From the NCBI GenBank assembly GCA_944383165.1, contig CALWON010000007.1, positions 1-57,973 on the forward strand: DNA of 57,973 nt, in the 5' to 3' direction. The first letter of the stretch is position 1; every line of letters begins with the position of its first letter. Both the position numbers and the translations under genes were made by a program. The stretch is from an uncultured Oscillospiraceae bacterium (GTDB taxonomy: Bacteria > Bacillota > Clostridia > Oscillospirales > Oscillospiraceae). Of this stretch, positions 29,322 to 36,490 are shown piece after piece. The notes under the pieces were generated by a model. The model saw nothing but the letters and a program-made list of their open reading frames with translations. It had not been told where the DNA came from and did not search any database.

Positions 29322-29843
29322 ATGGCAAGCGGTGTAGAAGAACTGCTGGATATGTTGTTTAATTTGGTAGATGAAGCAAAAAATGCCCCCCTGTCCAGTG
29401 ATAAATGTGTCATAGAACGGGACAATGTGCTGGATCTCATTGATGATATCCGTACCCAGTTTCCTGTGGAGCTGGCAGAGGCAAGGAAAATCATGGCGAG
29501 CCGGGCGGATATGATCGCTTCAGCAAAGCGGGAGGCGGAAGCCATCCGGCGCCAGGCGGAGGAGCGGGCAAAACAACTGTTGGCAGAACAGACTATTTTG
29601 CTTCAGGCAAGGCAAAAGGCCAATGAGATGATGCAGCAGGCAGAGGAGCGCAGCCGGGAGCTGAAACGGTCTGCCAATGAGTATTGTGAGGATGCACTGC
29701 GGCGTACGGAGGAGGCAGTTGCAGAGGCATACAGTGAAATTAAGACCTCACGCAGCCGTTTCCGGGCCGCAGCAGGTGCAACTATGACGGTATCATCCAA
29801 TTCCCAGCGCACCATCTATGATGCCGGTGCAGAGGAAGAATAA
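29322..29843 (+). CDS. coiled-coil protein, DivIVA/ATP synthase b-like, 173 aa, function unknown
   Basis: The N-terminal 30 residues (GVEELLDMLFNLVDEAKNAP) are followed by a continuous charged helix at about 40-145 rich in Ala, Glu, Arg and Gln, then a short Ser/Thr tail. No membrane segment is present. Automated annotation often labels such proteins ATPase or DivIVA-like; I see no P-loop. It follows coaD by three bases and has GGAG 7 bases before ATG, so it is translated with rsmD and coaD. Similar short coiled-coil proteins occur at this position in related clostridia (from memory), suggesting a conserved cytoplasmic scaffold or division-related role; that is inference. Confidence 0.75.
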   Translation: MASGVEELLDMLFNLVDEAKNAPLSSDKCVIERDNVLDLIDDIRTQFPVELAEARKIMASRADMIASAKREAEAIRRQAEERAKQLLAEQTILLQARQKANEMMQQAEERSRELKRSANEYCEDALRRTEEAVAEAYSEIKTSRSRFRAAAGATMTVSSNSQRTIYDAGAEEE

Positions 29844-29854
29844 GAACAAAGGTA

Positions 29855-29886
29855 GGCGGTTGCGTAGGGCAACCGCCCTTTTTTTG
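29855..29886 (+). terminator. intrinsic terminator of the uvrC-rsmD-coaD operon
   Basis: Nine-bp stem GGCGGTTGC-GTAGG-GCAACCGCC followed by C and a long T run. Confidence 0.93.
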
Positions 29887-29937
29887 CCTTATTTGCAAGA
29901 TAACAAAAAATAAATTTCATTTTATGCGAAAAAACAC

Positions 29938-29966
29938 TTGACCTTTTTTTGACTATGTTGTAGAAT
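29938..29966 (+). promoter_or_regulatory. promoter of a 43-codon gene
   Basis: TTGACC (29938-29943), 17 bases, TAGAAT (29961-29966), 33 bases before the ATG of the small gene, just after the preceding terminator. Confidence 0.7.
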
Positions 29967-29998
29967 AACCCCATCAGGTACAGAAAGAGGAGAGTATA

Positions 29999-30130
29999 AT
30001 GACTATGTGGAAACGTGATACCAGCAATATTTGGCGCAATGTACGGGAAGACCGGGATATAGATGATATGATTTTTGGAGAAGATAGCCGGATGGAGCAG
30101 AAACAGGGGCATGTGTGTAGTGACCGATGA
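29999..30130 (+). CDS. small protein of unknown function, 43 aa
   Basis: Unrecognised. ATG follows AAAGAGGAG with a 6-base gap and the frame is open for 43 codons to TGA. The product is hydrophilic and highly charged (starts MTMWKRDTSNIWRNVRED, middle DIDDMIFGED), with one Cys near the end and no membrane segment. Support for it being real is the compact transcription unit: a near-consensus promoter 33 bases upstream, a good ribosome site, and a T-tailed hairpin 33 bases downstream. It could alternatively be a leader peptide or an RNA gene, but the terminator separates it from oadA. Confidence 0.55.
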   Translation: MTMWKRDTSNIWRNVREDRDIDDMIFGEDSRMEQKQGHVCSDR

Positions 30131-30162
30131 AAAAGGAAAGTTTGCAAGCCAGAAGATATTTT

Positions 30163-30213
30163 AATGCACTGGAAGGGTCTGTTTTGTGACTGCTGAGGGT
30201 GCATTCTTTTTTT
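30163..30213 (+). terminator. probable terminator after the 43-codon gene
   Basis: AATGCAC (30163-30169) pairs with GTGCATT (30199-30205), followed by C and seven T. The 29-base loop contains only weak further pairing, so efficiency is uncertain. From 30214 to 30245 I see nothing definite. Confidence 0.55.
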
Positions 30214-30245
30214 GAAAAAATCACCAAGATTTCTCAAAGAAGGGC

Positions 30246-30274
30246 TTGCGTTGTGGAACAAGATATACTACAAT
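30246..30274 (+). promoter_or_regulatory. oadA/pycB promoter
   Basis: TTGCGT (30246-30251), 17 bases, TACAAT (30269-30274). Predicted start of transcription is about 30281, three bases before the first stem of the structured leader. Confidence 0.65.
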
Positions 30275-30280
30275 AAGCAT

Positions 30281-30429
30281 AAGTTGGTCTTAAACCTATG
30301 GAGGCTGACTTTCCCGGCAACAGTGTACAGCCCGTCCACTGACCGGAGTTTGTGAGAAAGACCAAAAGCTATATCTGGACATGAGGCGTACAGGTTCCTA
30401 GCTGGAGGAAATTTGGAGGTCGATACGGA
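30281..30429 (+). promoter_or_regulatory. structured leader RNA of oadA/pycB, candidate riboswitch
   Basis: Closing stem P1: TTGGTCTT (30284-30291) with AAGACCAA (30358-30365), 8 bp. Inside it: AAAC (30292-30295) with GTTT (30348-30351); CCGG (30314-30317) with CCGG (30343-30346); CAGTG (30321-30325) with CACTG (30337-30341). GGCT at 30303-30306 can pair with AGCC at 30329-30332 in the hairpin loop, a pseudoknot. Downstream a platform follows: TTCCT/AGGAA hairpin at 30395-30410 and a Shine-Dalgarno GGAGGT at 30415-30420. The 3' strand of P1 has short complements to this region (CCAAA with TTTGG at 30412-30416, GACC with GGTC at 30418-30421). The design is that of a translation-controlling riboswitch. 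Class unknown; Na+-sensing leaders before sodium-pump genes are a possible known match I could not test. Confidence 0.6.
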
Positions 30430-32400
30430 ATGAAAAAGGTACAGTTTACAGAAACTGTGTTGCGCGATGCAAACCAGTCTCTGATTGCAACCCGTCTCCC
30501 TTATAGCAAATTTGAGCCCATTTTGGAGACCATGGACAAGGCAGGCTACTATTCTGCTGAGGTCTGGGGCGGGGCAACCTTTGATGTATGCCTGCGCTAT
30601 TTGCAGGAAGACCCTTGGGAAAGGTTGAGGAAAATCCGTGCAAAAATGCCAAATACAAAGTTGCAGATGCTGCTGCGTGGTCAGAATATTTTGGGCTATA
30701 AGCACTATCCCGATGATGTGGTGCGGAAGTTTGTGGAATATTCTGTAAAAAATGGCATTGATATCATCCGAATTTTCGACGCTTTGAATGATGTACGTAA
30801 CCTAGAGGTGGCCATTGATGAGACTGTGAAGCGTGGTGCCCATGCTTCCGGTACCATCTCTTACACCACTAGCCCTGTCCATACACTGGAAAAGTATGTA
30901 TCAATGGTAAAGGAGCTACAAAAGATGGGGGTATCCTCCATCTGCATCAAGGATATGGCTGGCATTATGGGTCCACAGGAAGCCTATGACCTGGTGGGTG
31001 CCATTAAGGATGCAGTGCCTGACCTACCTCTGGTGGTACATACACACAGCACAACGGGTCTTGCCTTTATGACCTATCTGAAGGCAGTAGAGGCAGGAGC
31101 AGATGTGATTGATACTGCGATTTCTCCCTTCTCCGGTGGTACTTCCCAGCCTGCCACTGAGACTTTGGCTTATGCACTGCGTCAGTTGGGCTATCGGGTA
31201 GACCTGAATGACAAGGTGCTGATTCAGATGGCAGACTTCTTCAAAGGTGTGCGTGCTGACTTTATTCAGGATGGCACATTAGATCCCATTTCCATGGCAA
31301 CCGATACCCAATGCCTGAATTATCAGATCCCAGGTGGTATGCTCTCCAACCTCATTTCCCAGCTGAAAATGATGAATGCCATTGACAAGCTGGATGAGGC
31401 ACTGGCAGAGACACCAAGAGTCCGCAAGGATTTGGGTTATCCTCCTCTGGTCACTCCAACCAGTCAGATGGTCGGCTCTCAGGCTGTCCAGAATGTGCTG
31501 GCTGGTGAGCGGTATAAAGTAGTGGGCAAGGAGATTAAGGCCTACTGCCGTGGAGAATATGGTCAGACACCTGCACCCATTGACCCTGAGATTCAGAAGA
31601 AGATTCTGGGAGATACCCCTGTGGTCAAGGGACGTTTTGCAGATACACTGGAGCCAGAGTTTGAGAAGACAAAGAAGGAATTGGGAACAACAGCAAAGAG
31701 TGATGAGGATGTGCTGTCTTATATCGCATTTCCTCAGGTTGCAATGGCGTTCTTTAAAGACCGTGAAGCTGGGTTCCCAAAAAAGAAGGAGGAACCCAAG
31801 AAAATGGAGTCCAATAAGACTGCACCTGTAACAGCACCTGTTCCCCAGTGGCAGGGACATGTGTATTATGCAGAAGTGCCAGCACCTGCTGTGCCTGGCT
31901 ACACAACCCGACCAATTCCCCCATTTGCTGCCAGTTATCAGCCCCCCCATTTGAAAATGGGTGCCCGTGAGGACTGCACAGGCAGCTTTACTGTGACCAT
32001 TGATGGAAAGCCCTTCCAAGTATCTGTGGAGCGTGCAGATGGTCCTGCCGCCCCAGCTGCCCCTGTGGCTGCTGCTCCTGTTGCAGCTCCCGCTCCTGCC
32101 GCCCCTGTGGCAGCTCCTGCTGCTCCCGCAGCTGCTCCTACCCCAGCTCCTGCACCTGCTGCGACCCCTGTGGCAGTTGCTGCTGGTGAAACTGCTGTCA
32201 ATAGCCCCATGCCTGGCAATATCTTTAAAGTAGAGTGTAAGCCAGGTCAGGCTGTCAAGGCAGGCGATGTATTGGTGGTGCTGGAAGCTATGAAGATGGA
32301 AATTGAAGTTTCTGCACCTGTGGATGGAACCGTGAAATCTGTGGCTGCTACCGTTGGTACCGCAGTGAACACAGATGATCTGCTGGTGACATTGGGTTAA
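30430..32400 (+). CDS. oxaloacetate decarboxylase alpha / pyruvate carboxylase B subunit with biotin domain, 656 aa
   Basis: Carboxyltransferase moving CO2 between oxaloacetate and biotin. The barrel domain has the metal/substrate motif TVLRDANQSLIAT (10-22), LLRGQNILGYKHYPDD, the active-site Lys in CIKDMAG (about 174) and HTHSTTG (about 203-209). A conserved PYC/OADA domain follows to about 460. An Ala/Pro-rich swinging linker covers about 537-587, and the C-terminal biotinyl domain has EAMKMEIEV with acceptor Lys 622. The layout fits OadA of the Na+-pumping decarboxylase and also PycB of two-subunit pyruvate carboxylase; no beta/gamma pump or biotin carboxylase gene is adjacent, so direction is unresolved. 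Monocistronic, with promoter, structured leader and terminator. Confidence 0.93.
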   Translation: MKKVQFTETVLRDANQSLIATRLPYSKFEPILETMDKAGYYSAEVWGGATFDVCLRYLQEDPWERLRKIRAKMPNTKLQMLLRGQNILGYKHYPDDVVRKFVEYSVKNGIDIIRIFDALNDVRNLEVAIDETVKRGAHASGTISYTTSPVHTLEKYVSMVKELQKMGVSSICIKDMAGIMGPQEAYDLVGAIKDAVPDLPLVVHTHSTTGLAFMTYLKAVEAGADVIDTAISPFSGGTSQPATETLAYALRQLGYRVDLNDKVLIQMADFFKGVRADFIQDGTLDPISMATDTQCLNYQIPGGMLSNLISQLKMMNAIDKLDEALAETPRVRKDLGYPPLVTPTSQMVGSQAVQNVLAGERYKVVGKEIKAYCRGEYGQTPAPIDPEIQKKILGDTPVVKGRFADTLEPEFEKTKKELGTTAKSDEDVLSYIAFPQVAMAFFKDREAGFPKKKEEPKKMESNKTAPVTAPVPQWQGHVYYAEVPAPAVPGYTTRPIPPFAASYQPPHLKMGAREDCTGSFTVTIDGKPFQVSVERADGPAAPAAPVAAAPVAAPAPAAPVAAPAAPAAAPTPAPAPAATPVAVAAGETAVNSPMPGNIFKVECKPGQAVKAGDVLVVLEAMKMEIEVSAPVDGTVKSVAATVGTAVNTDDLLVTLG

Positions 32401-32407
32401 TGATTTT

Positions 32408-32441
32408 GTGCAGTACAACCCCGGTTGTACTGCACTTTTTT
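32408..32441 (+). terminator. intrinsic terminator after oadA/pycB
   Basis: Twelve-bp stem GTGCAGTACAAC-CCCG-GTTGTACTGCAC with a T run. Confidence 0.95.
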
Positions 32442-32461
32442 ATAAATTTTTACAAATGACC

Positions 32462-32490
32462 TTGCAAAACTACGCTCTGTATGGTAAGGT
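32462..32490 (+). promoter_or_regulatory. candidate rfbA promoter
   Basis: TTGCAA, 17 bases, TAAGGT, about 80 bases before the rfbA GTG. The -10 is weak. Confidence 0.35.
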
Positions 32491-32568
32491 GGTAGTATCA
32501 TTTAAGTGTGCTCTTTGTGGGTTATATACAACAGGAAGCAATGAGTTGCACAGAATTAGGAGGATACT

Positions 32569-33426
32569 GTGAAAGGAATTGTACTTGCTGCAGGAAAAGG
32601 AACACGCCTTTATCCAATGACAAAGCCTGTTTCGAAACCTTTACTGCCGGTTTATGATAAACCTCTGATTTATTACCCCATCTCTATTTTGATGCAGGCT
32701 GGTATTTCTGATATTATGATCATTGTGCCGCTAGATGAGACAGAGACATTCCGTGCCCTGCTAGGCGATGGCAGTCAGTTTGGCATTCAAATTACCTATG
32801 CAGAACAGCCAGTGGCAAGGGGAATTGCAGATGCACTGTTGATTGGTCGGGAATTTGTGGGGGAAGACCGTGTATGTCTTGTGCTGGGTGACAATATTTT
32901 CTACGCTCCAACCTTGGGCGAAACCCTGAAAAAAGCGGCCGCAAATCAAAGTGGTGCCACTGTATTTGGATACTGGGTAGAGGACCCCAGACCATTTGGG
33001 GTGGTGGAATTTGACCAGGCAGGGCAGGCAATCTCCATAGAGGAAAAGCCGCTCCATCCAAAGTCCAACTATATTATTCCAGGGCTTTATTTCTATGATC
33101 ATCAGGTAATGGAAATTGCCAGCAATTTGAAGCCTTCTGCCAGAGGAGAACTGGAAATCACTGATGTAAACTTGGAGTATTTAAAAAGAGGACAACTACA
33201 GGTTGTAGCCTTGGAACGAGATTTCACCTGGTTGGATGCAGGAACAGCAGACAGTCTGCTATATGCCAGTCAGACGGTGAAACAGATTCAGGATGCCACA
33301 GGTCGGTATGTGGGCTGTCTGGAGGAACTGGGTCTGAGAGAGGGTTGGCTGTCTGAAGAACAGGTACACCAGATTGGAACAGAGCTTTCTATGACTTTGT
33401 ATGGGAAATATTTGCAGTGTCTATAA
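32569..33426 (+). CDS. rfbA: glucose-1-phosphate thymidylyltransferase, 285 aa
   Basis: Makes dTDP-glucose from dTTP and glucose-1-phosphate, the entry to dTDP-rhamnose and related cell-surface sugars. The nucleotide loop is LAAGKGTRLYPMTKPVSKP at 6-24, followed by LLPVYDKPLIYYPIS; LGDNIF near 107 holds the metal-binding Asp; VEFDQ and EEKPLHPKSNYIIPGLYFYD are also typical. Length matches the RfbA/RmlA short form. GTG start with AGGAGGA 5 bases upstream. No rfbB, rfbC or rfbD is adjacent, which is unusual since they are commonly clustered. Confidence 0.95.
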   Translation: MKGIVLAAGKGTRLYPMTKPVSKPLLPVYDKPLIYYPISILMQAGISDIMIIVPLDETETFRALLGDGSQFGIQITYAEQPVARGIADALLIGREFVGEDRVCLVLGDNIFYAPTLGETLKKAAANQSGATVFGYWVEDPRPFGVVEFDQAGQAISIEEKPLHPKSNYIIPGLYFYDHQVMEIASNLKPSARGELEITDVNLEYLKRGQLQVVALERDFTWLDAGTADSLLYASQTVKQIQDATGRYVGCLEELGLREGWLSEEQVHQIGTELSMTLYGKYLQCL

Positions 33427-33431
33427 AGAGA

Positions 33432-33459
33432 AAAACGGAGGGATGCCCTCCGTTTTTTA
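33432..33459 (+). terminator. intrinsic terminator after rfbA
   Basis: Stem AACGGAGGG-ATG-CCCTCCGTT with six T residues. Confidence 0.92.
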
Positions 33460-33559
33460 TTTTGCAACAAACAGGGGTGAAGGAAAGACAAAAACATGTT
33501 GAAAATCAACAAATAGTGTGAAAAGCACAGAAGAATGGTGAAAGACAGAGGAATATATC

Positions 33560-33588
33560 TTGCAAAATGGAATTCTTTGTGGCACAAT
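33560..33588 (+). promoter_or_regulatory. promoter of the 5'-nucleotidase gene
   Basis: TTGCAA (33560-33565), 17 bases, CACAAT (33583-33588), 48 bases before the start codon. Confidence 0.5.
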
Positions 33589-33635
33589 AAAGAGCAGTAA
33601 GAGAAAGAAGTGGTAAAAAAACAAGGAGGGGTATT

Positions 33636-35543
33636 GTGAGGCAATACAGACAGGTAACAGGTTCTATTTTATGCCTTTTGCTTTTGATGATCACTGCATT
33701 CTGGCTGCTGCCAAGCTATGCTGCCCCATCAGAACAAAATACAACAACAGTTCTCTTTACCCATGATTTGCATTCCCATTTTCTGCCTCAAATTGGGGAA
33801 AATGGAGAAGAAACCGGCGGCTATGGGCGATTGATGACCGTTTTAGAAGAACAGAGACAAAAATACCCAGATGCTTTGACGCTGGATGGAGGCGATTTTT
33901 CGGTTGGGTCTCTGATTCAAACACTGTACACCAGAGAAGCCCCTGAACTGCGTACGATGGGTGCAATGGGATTTGATGCCACCACAGCGGGCAACCATGA
34001 GTTTGACCATACTGGGCTGGGATTTGCGGAGATGCTGCTGGCAGCCCGTCAGAGCAATGAAGTGCTTCCTGCGCTGTTGATGGCGAACTATCAACCTGCA
34101 CCTGAGAATCCAGACCAGTTGGACATTCAAAGGGCGATGGCAATCTATGGTGTACAGGAGAGTATGCTGTTGGAGCGTGGAGGCGTGACCTACGGGATTT
34201 TTGGTCTCATGGGGGAGGATTCCGATGCATGTACACCAGAATCTGGATTCCTGTTGGAGGACCCTGTTCAGGCGGCAAAACGCTGTGTGGAACGGCTCAA
34301 AGAACAGGGGGCAGAGTTTATTATCTGTCTCTCTCACAGTGGTACAAATGAAAAGGAGTCCAAGTCTGAGGATGTGCAACTGGCAAAAAAAGTGGATGGA
34401 ATTGATTTGATTGTATCAGGGCATACCCATACCACATTGATAGAACCCATTATAGTTGACTCTACCTATATTGTTTCAGCAGGTCCTTACTGTGAAAATT
34501 TGGGCAGCATTACACTGTCGTGGGATGAAAATGGAAAAACATTGGTGGATTATCAGCTCATTCCCATTGATGAGAATGTGGAATCCAATCCAGAAGTAGA
34601 TCAGCTGGTGCAGAGCTGGAAAGAACAGGTCAGTAAAACATACCTTGCACCGTTTGGACTTGCCTATGATGAGGAATTGACCCAAAGTGCATTTCCTATT
34701 TCGGAACCGGAGAGAGGCGTACAGGAGGGCAATGCACTGGGGGAACTTGTGTCAGATGCCTATTTATGGGCAGTGCAGCAGGCAGAGGGAGAAGACTATG
34801 TCCCTGTGTCATTGACCGTCATCGCCGATGGGGTGTTGCGTGCCTCCCTGCCCTCTGGGTCGTTAACCACTTCTCAGGCGTTTGATGTACTGTCCATGGG
34901 GGTAGGAGCAGATGGAAGCTCTGGCTTTCCGCTGGTGTCCTGCTATCTAACAGGGGAAGAAATCTGGAATTTGCTGGAGGTGGATGCATCCATCACTCCT
35001 ATCATGCCAGAGGCGCAGTTATACTGTTCTGGAGTGGAATATACCATCAACCCCAGACGTATCCTATTGAATCGAGTATCAGAAGCCAATTTCGTCAACG
35101 AGTATGGGGTGGCAATTCCCATTGAAGATGACCAGCTTTACCGGGTGGTTAGTGGAATGTATTCTGCCCAAATGTTGGGTACTGTGAAAGATAAGTCATT
35201 TGGGTTGCTTTCCATTGTCCCCAAAGATGCCAATGGAACCCCCATTGAAGATTTTTCAGAACACATTATTTACCGACCAGAGGGCGGAGAGTTGAAGGAG
35301 TGGTATGCACTTGCTTCTTATCTTCAGTCTTTTGGAGAGGAAGGAGTTCCCCAAAGCTATGCACAGAGTGATGGACGTAAGCAGGTTGTCCCCAGCCTGA
35401 ACCCCATCGAACTGTTTAAAAATCCTAATCGTATGACGATTGTTGTGTTTGTTGTAGTGATTCTTGTTGTGCTTCTTGTGGTGTATTTTGCCTATCGAGC
35501 AAGAAAGGGGAGACGCTACAGACGGAGGAATTCATTTTTTTAA
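33636..35543 (+). CDS. membrane-anchored 5'-nucleotidase/metallophosphatase (UshA family), 635 aa
   Basis: Exported hydrolase for nucleotides or related phosphoesters. A signal peptide covers about 1-30 (hydrophobic ILCLLLLMITAFWLLP, then SYAAP). Two-metal phosphoesterase motifs follow: FTHDLHSHF (Asp 44, His 46), LDGGDFSVGS, GNHEFDHT near 118-125, LSHSGTNE and SGHTHTT near 261-267. The substrate-binding C-terminal domain of 5'-nucleotidases is about 335-575. A C-terminal membrane helix (about 600-622) with a basic tail RARKGRRYRRR anchors it outward-facing. GTG start with AAGGAGGGG 5 bases upstream. Confidence 0.93.
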   Translation: MRQYRQVTGSILCLLLLMITAFWLLPSYAAPSEQNTTTVLFTHDLHSHFLPQIGENGEETGGYGRLMTVLEEQRQKYPDALTLDGGDFSVGSLIQTLYTREAPELRTMGAMGFDATTAGNHEFDHTGLGFAEMLLAARQSNEVLPALLMANYQPAPENPDQLDIQRAMAIYGVQESMLLERGGVTYGIFGLMGEDSDACTPESGFLLEDPVQAAKRCVERLKEQGAEFIICLSHSGTNEKESKSEDVQLAKKVDGIDLIVSGHTHTTLIEPIIVDSTYIVSAGPYCENLGSITLSWDENGKTLVDYQLIPIDENVESNPEVDQLVQSWKEQVSKTYLAPFGLAYDEELTQSAFPISEPERGVQEGNALGELVSDAYLWAVQQAEGEDYVPVSLTVIADGVLRASLPSGSLTTSQAFDVLSMGVGADGSSGFPLVSCYLTGEEIWNLLEVDASITPIMPEAQLYCSGVEYTINPRRILLNRVSEANFVNEYGVAIPIEDDQLYRVVSGMYSAQMLGTVKDKSFGLLSIVPKDANGTPIEDFSEHIIYRPEGGELKEWYALASYLQSFGEEGVPQSYAQSDGRKQVVPSLNPIELFKNPNRMTIVVFVVVILVVLLVVYFAYRARKGRRYRRRNSFF

Positions 35544-35638
35544 GGGTGAAACCTGATGCAGTGTTTGCTGCATAGGCGATAAATTCAGGGAGACTTTCAT
35601 TAGAAGAAGATGAAAGGGTCATTCAAGGAGGAGAAACC

Positions 35639-36490
35639 GTGAAACAGCAGTATCAAATCGTACACAAGAAGGTGCTGACACCGGAAATCAGCCAGATTTC
35701 TGTCCATGCACCCCTGATTGCTGCCAAAGCAAAGGCAGGTCAGTTCATTATTTTGCGGGTGGATGAAAATGGAGAGCGGATTCCGCTGACCATTTCCAGC
35801 ACCACAGAAGAACTGGTCACTGTTATTTTCCAGAAGGTAGGGGCAACCACACTGGCACTGGATGAGCTTCAGGAAGGGGATTACCTCCATGACTTTGTAG
35901 GTCCTCTGGGTGAGCCAACCCACATAGAGAACTACGGTCGTGTGGCAGTGCTGGGCGGTGGTCTGGGCTGTGCTATTGCACTGCCTGTTGCCAAAGCACT
36001 GACAGAAGCAGGAAACACAGTTGACCTGATTGGTGGATTTAAGACCAAGGACATTGTCATTTTAGAGGAGGAAATGTCCAAAGCATGTACCAATCTGCAC
36101 GTGTGTACCGATGATGGAACCTATGGATTCCACGGTTTTGTGACCAACAAATTGGAGGAACTGATTGCAAGTGGCGTAAAATTTGATCATGTGTTCGCCA
36201 TTGGTCCTCTGATGATGATGAAATTTGCCTGTAAACTCACCGAGAAGTACAACATTCCCACCACAGTCAGCATGAACCCCATTATGATTGATGGTACTGG
36301 TATGTGTGGTGGCTGCCGTCTGACTGTAGGCGGTGAGGTGAAATTTGCCTGTGTGGATGGTCCCGACTTTGACGGGCATCAGGTAGATTTTGATGAAGTG
36401 ATTGCCCGCAATGCAACCTATCGTGATTTTGAAGCCCAGCACAAGAGAGACCATCTCTGCCGTCTGGGAGGAGGTGCTCTCAATGGCTAA
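35639..36490 (+). CDS. nfnA: NfnA-type ferredoxin-NADP+ reductase subunit (FAD, 2Fe-2S), 283 aa
   Basis: Small subunit of NADH-dependent reduced-ferredoxin:NADP+ oxidoreductase, a flavin-bifurcating transhydrogenase of anaerobes; also annotated as sulfide dehydrogenase beta or dihydroorotate dehydrogenase electron-transfer subunit. The FAD barrel has RIPLTISS (about 41-48); the nucleotide domain has VAVLGGGLGCAIALPVAKAL; the 2Fe-2S ligands are in GTGMCGGCRL (about 220-229) and FACVDGPDFDGH. GTG start with AAGGAGGAG 5 bases upstream. Its stop overlaps the start of nfnB. Confidence 0.92.
   Translation: MKQQYQIVHKKVLTPEISQISVHAPLIAAKAKAGQFIILRVDENGERIPLTISSTTEELVTVIFQKVGATTLALDELQEGDYLHDFVGPLGEPTHIENYGRVAVLGGGLGCAIALPVAKALTEAGNTVDLIGGFKTKDIVILEEEMSKACTNLHVCTDDGTYGFHGFVTNKLEELIASGVKFDHVFAIGPLMMMKFACKLTEKYNIPTTVSMNPIMIDGTGMCGGCRLTVGGEVKFACVDGPDFDGHQVDFDEVIARNATYRDFEAQHKRDHLCRLGGGALNG

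Noticed and set aside
30300..30346. Cobalamin riboswitch suggested by CCACTG next to CCGG
   Set aside because: The wider B12-box context and length of cobalamin riboswitches are missing; the element is far too small.
32041..32190. Repetitive Ala/Pro codons as a DNA repeat array
   Set aside because: It encodes the flexible linker before the biotinyl domain, normal for this family.
31279..32418. 379-codon open frame on the minus strand across oadA/pycB
   Set aside because: His/Cys/Ser-rich shadow of a strongly conserved + strand gene; no ribosome site and no family likeness.
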